In this document: positions 6,380 through 6,693 of the stretch, piece by piece | How the letters are laid out: each line of letters opens with the position of its first letter | Position numbering within the stretch: the first letter of the stretch is position 1 | Assembly (NCBI GenBank): GCA_017998025.1 | Contig: JAGODW010000084.1 | Coordinates: 1 to 6,693 of the forward strand | DNA: 6,693 nucleotides | Reading direction: 5' to 3' | From: Spirochaetales bacterium | Lineage (GTDB): Bacteria > Spirochaetota > Spirochaetia > DTKZ01 | The notes under the pieces: generated by a model | Database searches by the model: none | The model's input: the letters and a program-made list of their open reading frames with translations, nothing else | What the model was told of the DNA's origin: nothing | Translations under genes and position numbers: made by a program

Positions 6380-6396
6380 TTACTTTCAGAAAGTAA
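6380..6396. promoter_or_regulatory. Perfect 17-bp palindrome, probable operator of the operon
   Basis: TTACTTTCAGAAAGTAA is an exact 8-bp inverted repeat around one central base. A one-base loop cannot form a sensible RNA hairpin, so it is more likely the DNA site of a dimeric regulator. It overlaps the downstream edge of the proposed -10 box and would cover the transcription start, a position typical of repressor sites. No regulator gene is visible in the window, so the binding protein is unknown. Confidence 0.5.
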
Positions 6397-6403
6397 AATA
6401 ACA
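6395..6403 (-). promoter_or_regulatory. Possible extended -10 promoter element of the operon
   Basis: On the minus strand the bases read TGTTATTTT, an extended -10 (TGN followed by TATTTT). No good -35 box stands 16-18 bp upstream, which is common for extended -10 promoters. The predicted start falls near 6388, in the middle of the palindrome. The 89-bp gap between the isomerase gene and the insertion sequence is AT-rich and is the only room for the operon's promoter. Confidence 0.35.
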
Positions 6404-6451
6404 ATTGTAGATTAAACTAACACATTTAAAGCCTCTTGTAAAGATGTAAAT

Positions 6452-6693
6452 AGTGTCACGAAGCTTGGTGGTTTGAAGCAAACGGGTAGAAAGGTACGTA
6501 TAGAGGGGTATGAATATGAAACCACAGTTTTGTCCGAATGGGGACTGTACGGCTCATCATCAGGCCCCGCAGGGGCGATGGTGGGTAAAGTGGGGGACGT
6601 ATAGTACTGCGATCGGGGGAGAGGTCCAGCGGTACAAATGTAAGGTGTGTGGGAGGGGGTTTAGTGCGCAGACGTTTTCCCTGGATTACCTGG
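6452..6693 (+). mobile_element. Left end of an insertion sequence, runs off the window
   Basis: Begins with the same terminal repeat (core TGTCACGAAGCTTGGTGGT, 6454-6472) that bounds the 141-bp element at 739-879, followed by a short leader and the start of a transposase gene. Only the left end is visible, so length, right end and target duplication cannot be judged. It starts about 90 bp upstream of the isomerase start codon and reads away from the operon. Confidence 0.7.
6516..6693 (+). CDS. Transposase, N-terminal zinc-ribbon part only
   Basis: The first 59 codons of a protein beginning MKPQFCPNGDC. It shows a four-cysteine zinc ribbon, CPNGDC near the start and CKVCG about 40 residues later, followed by GFSAQTFS. 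This architecture is common at the N-terminus of IS1-like and related DDE transposases, where it binds the element's end. The position just inside a terminal repeat supports a transposase. An ATG at 6510 is also in frame, but GAGGGG (6503-6508) would be only 1 nt from it and 7 nt from the ATG at 6516, so the latter is preferred. The catalytic domain lies outside the window, so the IS family cannot be fixed. Confidence 0.65.
   Translation, partial: MKPQFCPNGDCTAHHQAPQGRWWVKWGTYSTAIGGEVQRYKCKVCGRGFSAQTFSLDYL

Noticed and set aside
738..6472. CRISPR array or regularly spaced repeat
   Set aside because: Only three copies, one inverted, with spacings of about 100 and 5600 bp; they are mobile-element ends.

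Overview
The window holds a compact five-gene operon on the minus strand (889-6361). It lies between a truncated + strand peptidase gene at the left edge and the start of an insertion sequence at the right edge. The genes suggest a fermenting, probably anaerobic bacterium with a Gram-negative style envelope. The peptidase's WAEGR-LPEE-type N-terminal region and the zinc-ribbon transposase remind me of spirochaetes, but that placement is weak and rests on recall, not on a search.

Layout. 3-740 (+): 3' part of an M15-type zinc peptidase. 739-879: a 141-bp element whose ends are perfect 21-bp inverted repeats; it looks like an internally deleted relative of the insertion sequence that begins at 6452. 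889-6361 (-), in transcription order: RpiB-family isomerase (6361-5885), CoA-acylating aldehyde dehydrogenase of the sulfoacetaldehyde type (5888-4464), SucC-like ligase subunit (4441-3317), SucD-like ligase subunit (3320-2427), and a DASS/SLC13 carrier (2400-889). Two junctions are 4-nt ATGA overlaps and the other two gaps are 22 and 26 nt, so this is one transcription unit. A perfect 17-bp palindrome at 6380-6396 lies between the probable -10 box and the first ribosome binding site and is a likely repressor operator. 6452-6693 (+): the left end of an insertion sequence with the first part of its transposase.

Interpretation. The gene set matches the lower half of the sulfoquinovose transketolase (sulfo-TK) pathway in its sulfoacetate-forming version: 4-deoxy-4-sulfoerythrose is isomerised to 4-deoxy-4-sulfoerythrulose (RpiB-like, SqwI), a transketolase not in this window releases sulfoacetaldehyde, the dehydrogenase makes sulfoacetyl-CoA and NADH, the SucCD-like ligase turns this into sulfoacetate with gain of ATP, and the DASS carrier probably exports the sulfoacetate. 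Support beyond synteny comes from the isomerase: it keeps the catalytic Cys but lacks the family's ring-opening His and phosphate-binding residues. A 4-deoxy-4-sulfotetrose has no phosphate and cannot close a furanose ring, so this loss makes sense. The ligase subunits and the carrier also differ from their ordinary relatives at conserved substrate or ion loops. The substrate assignments are inferences; the family assignments are solid.
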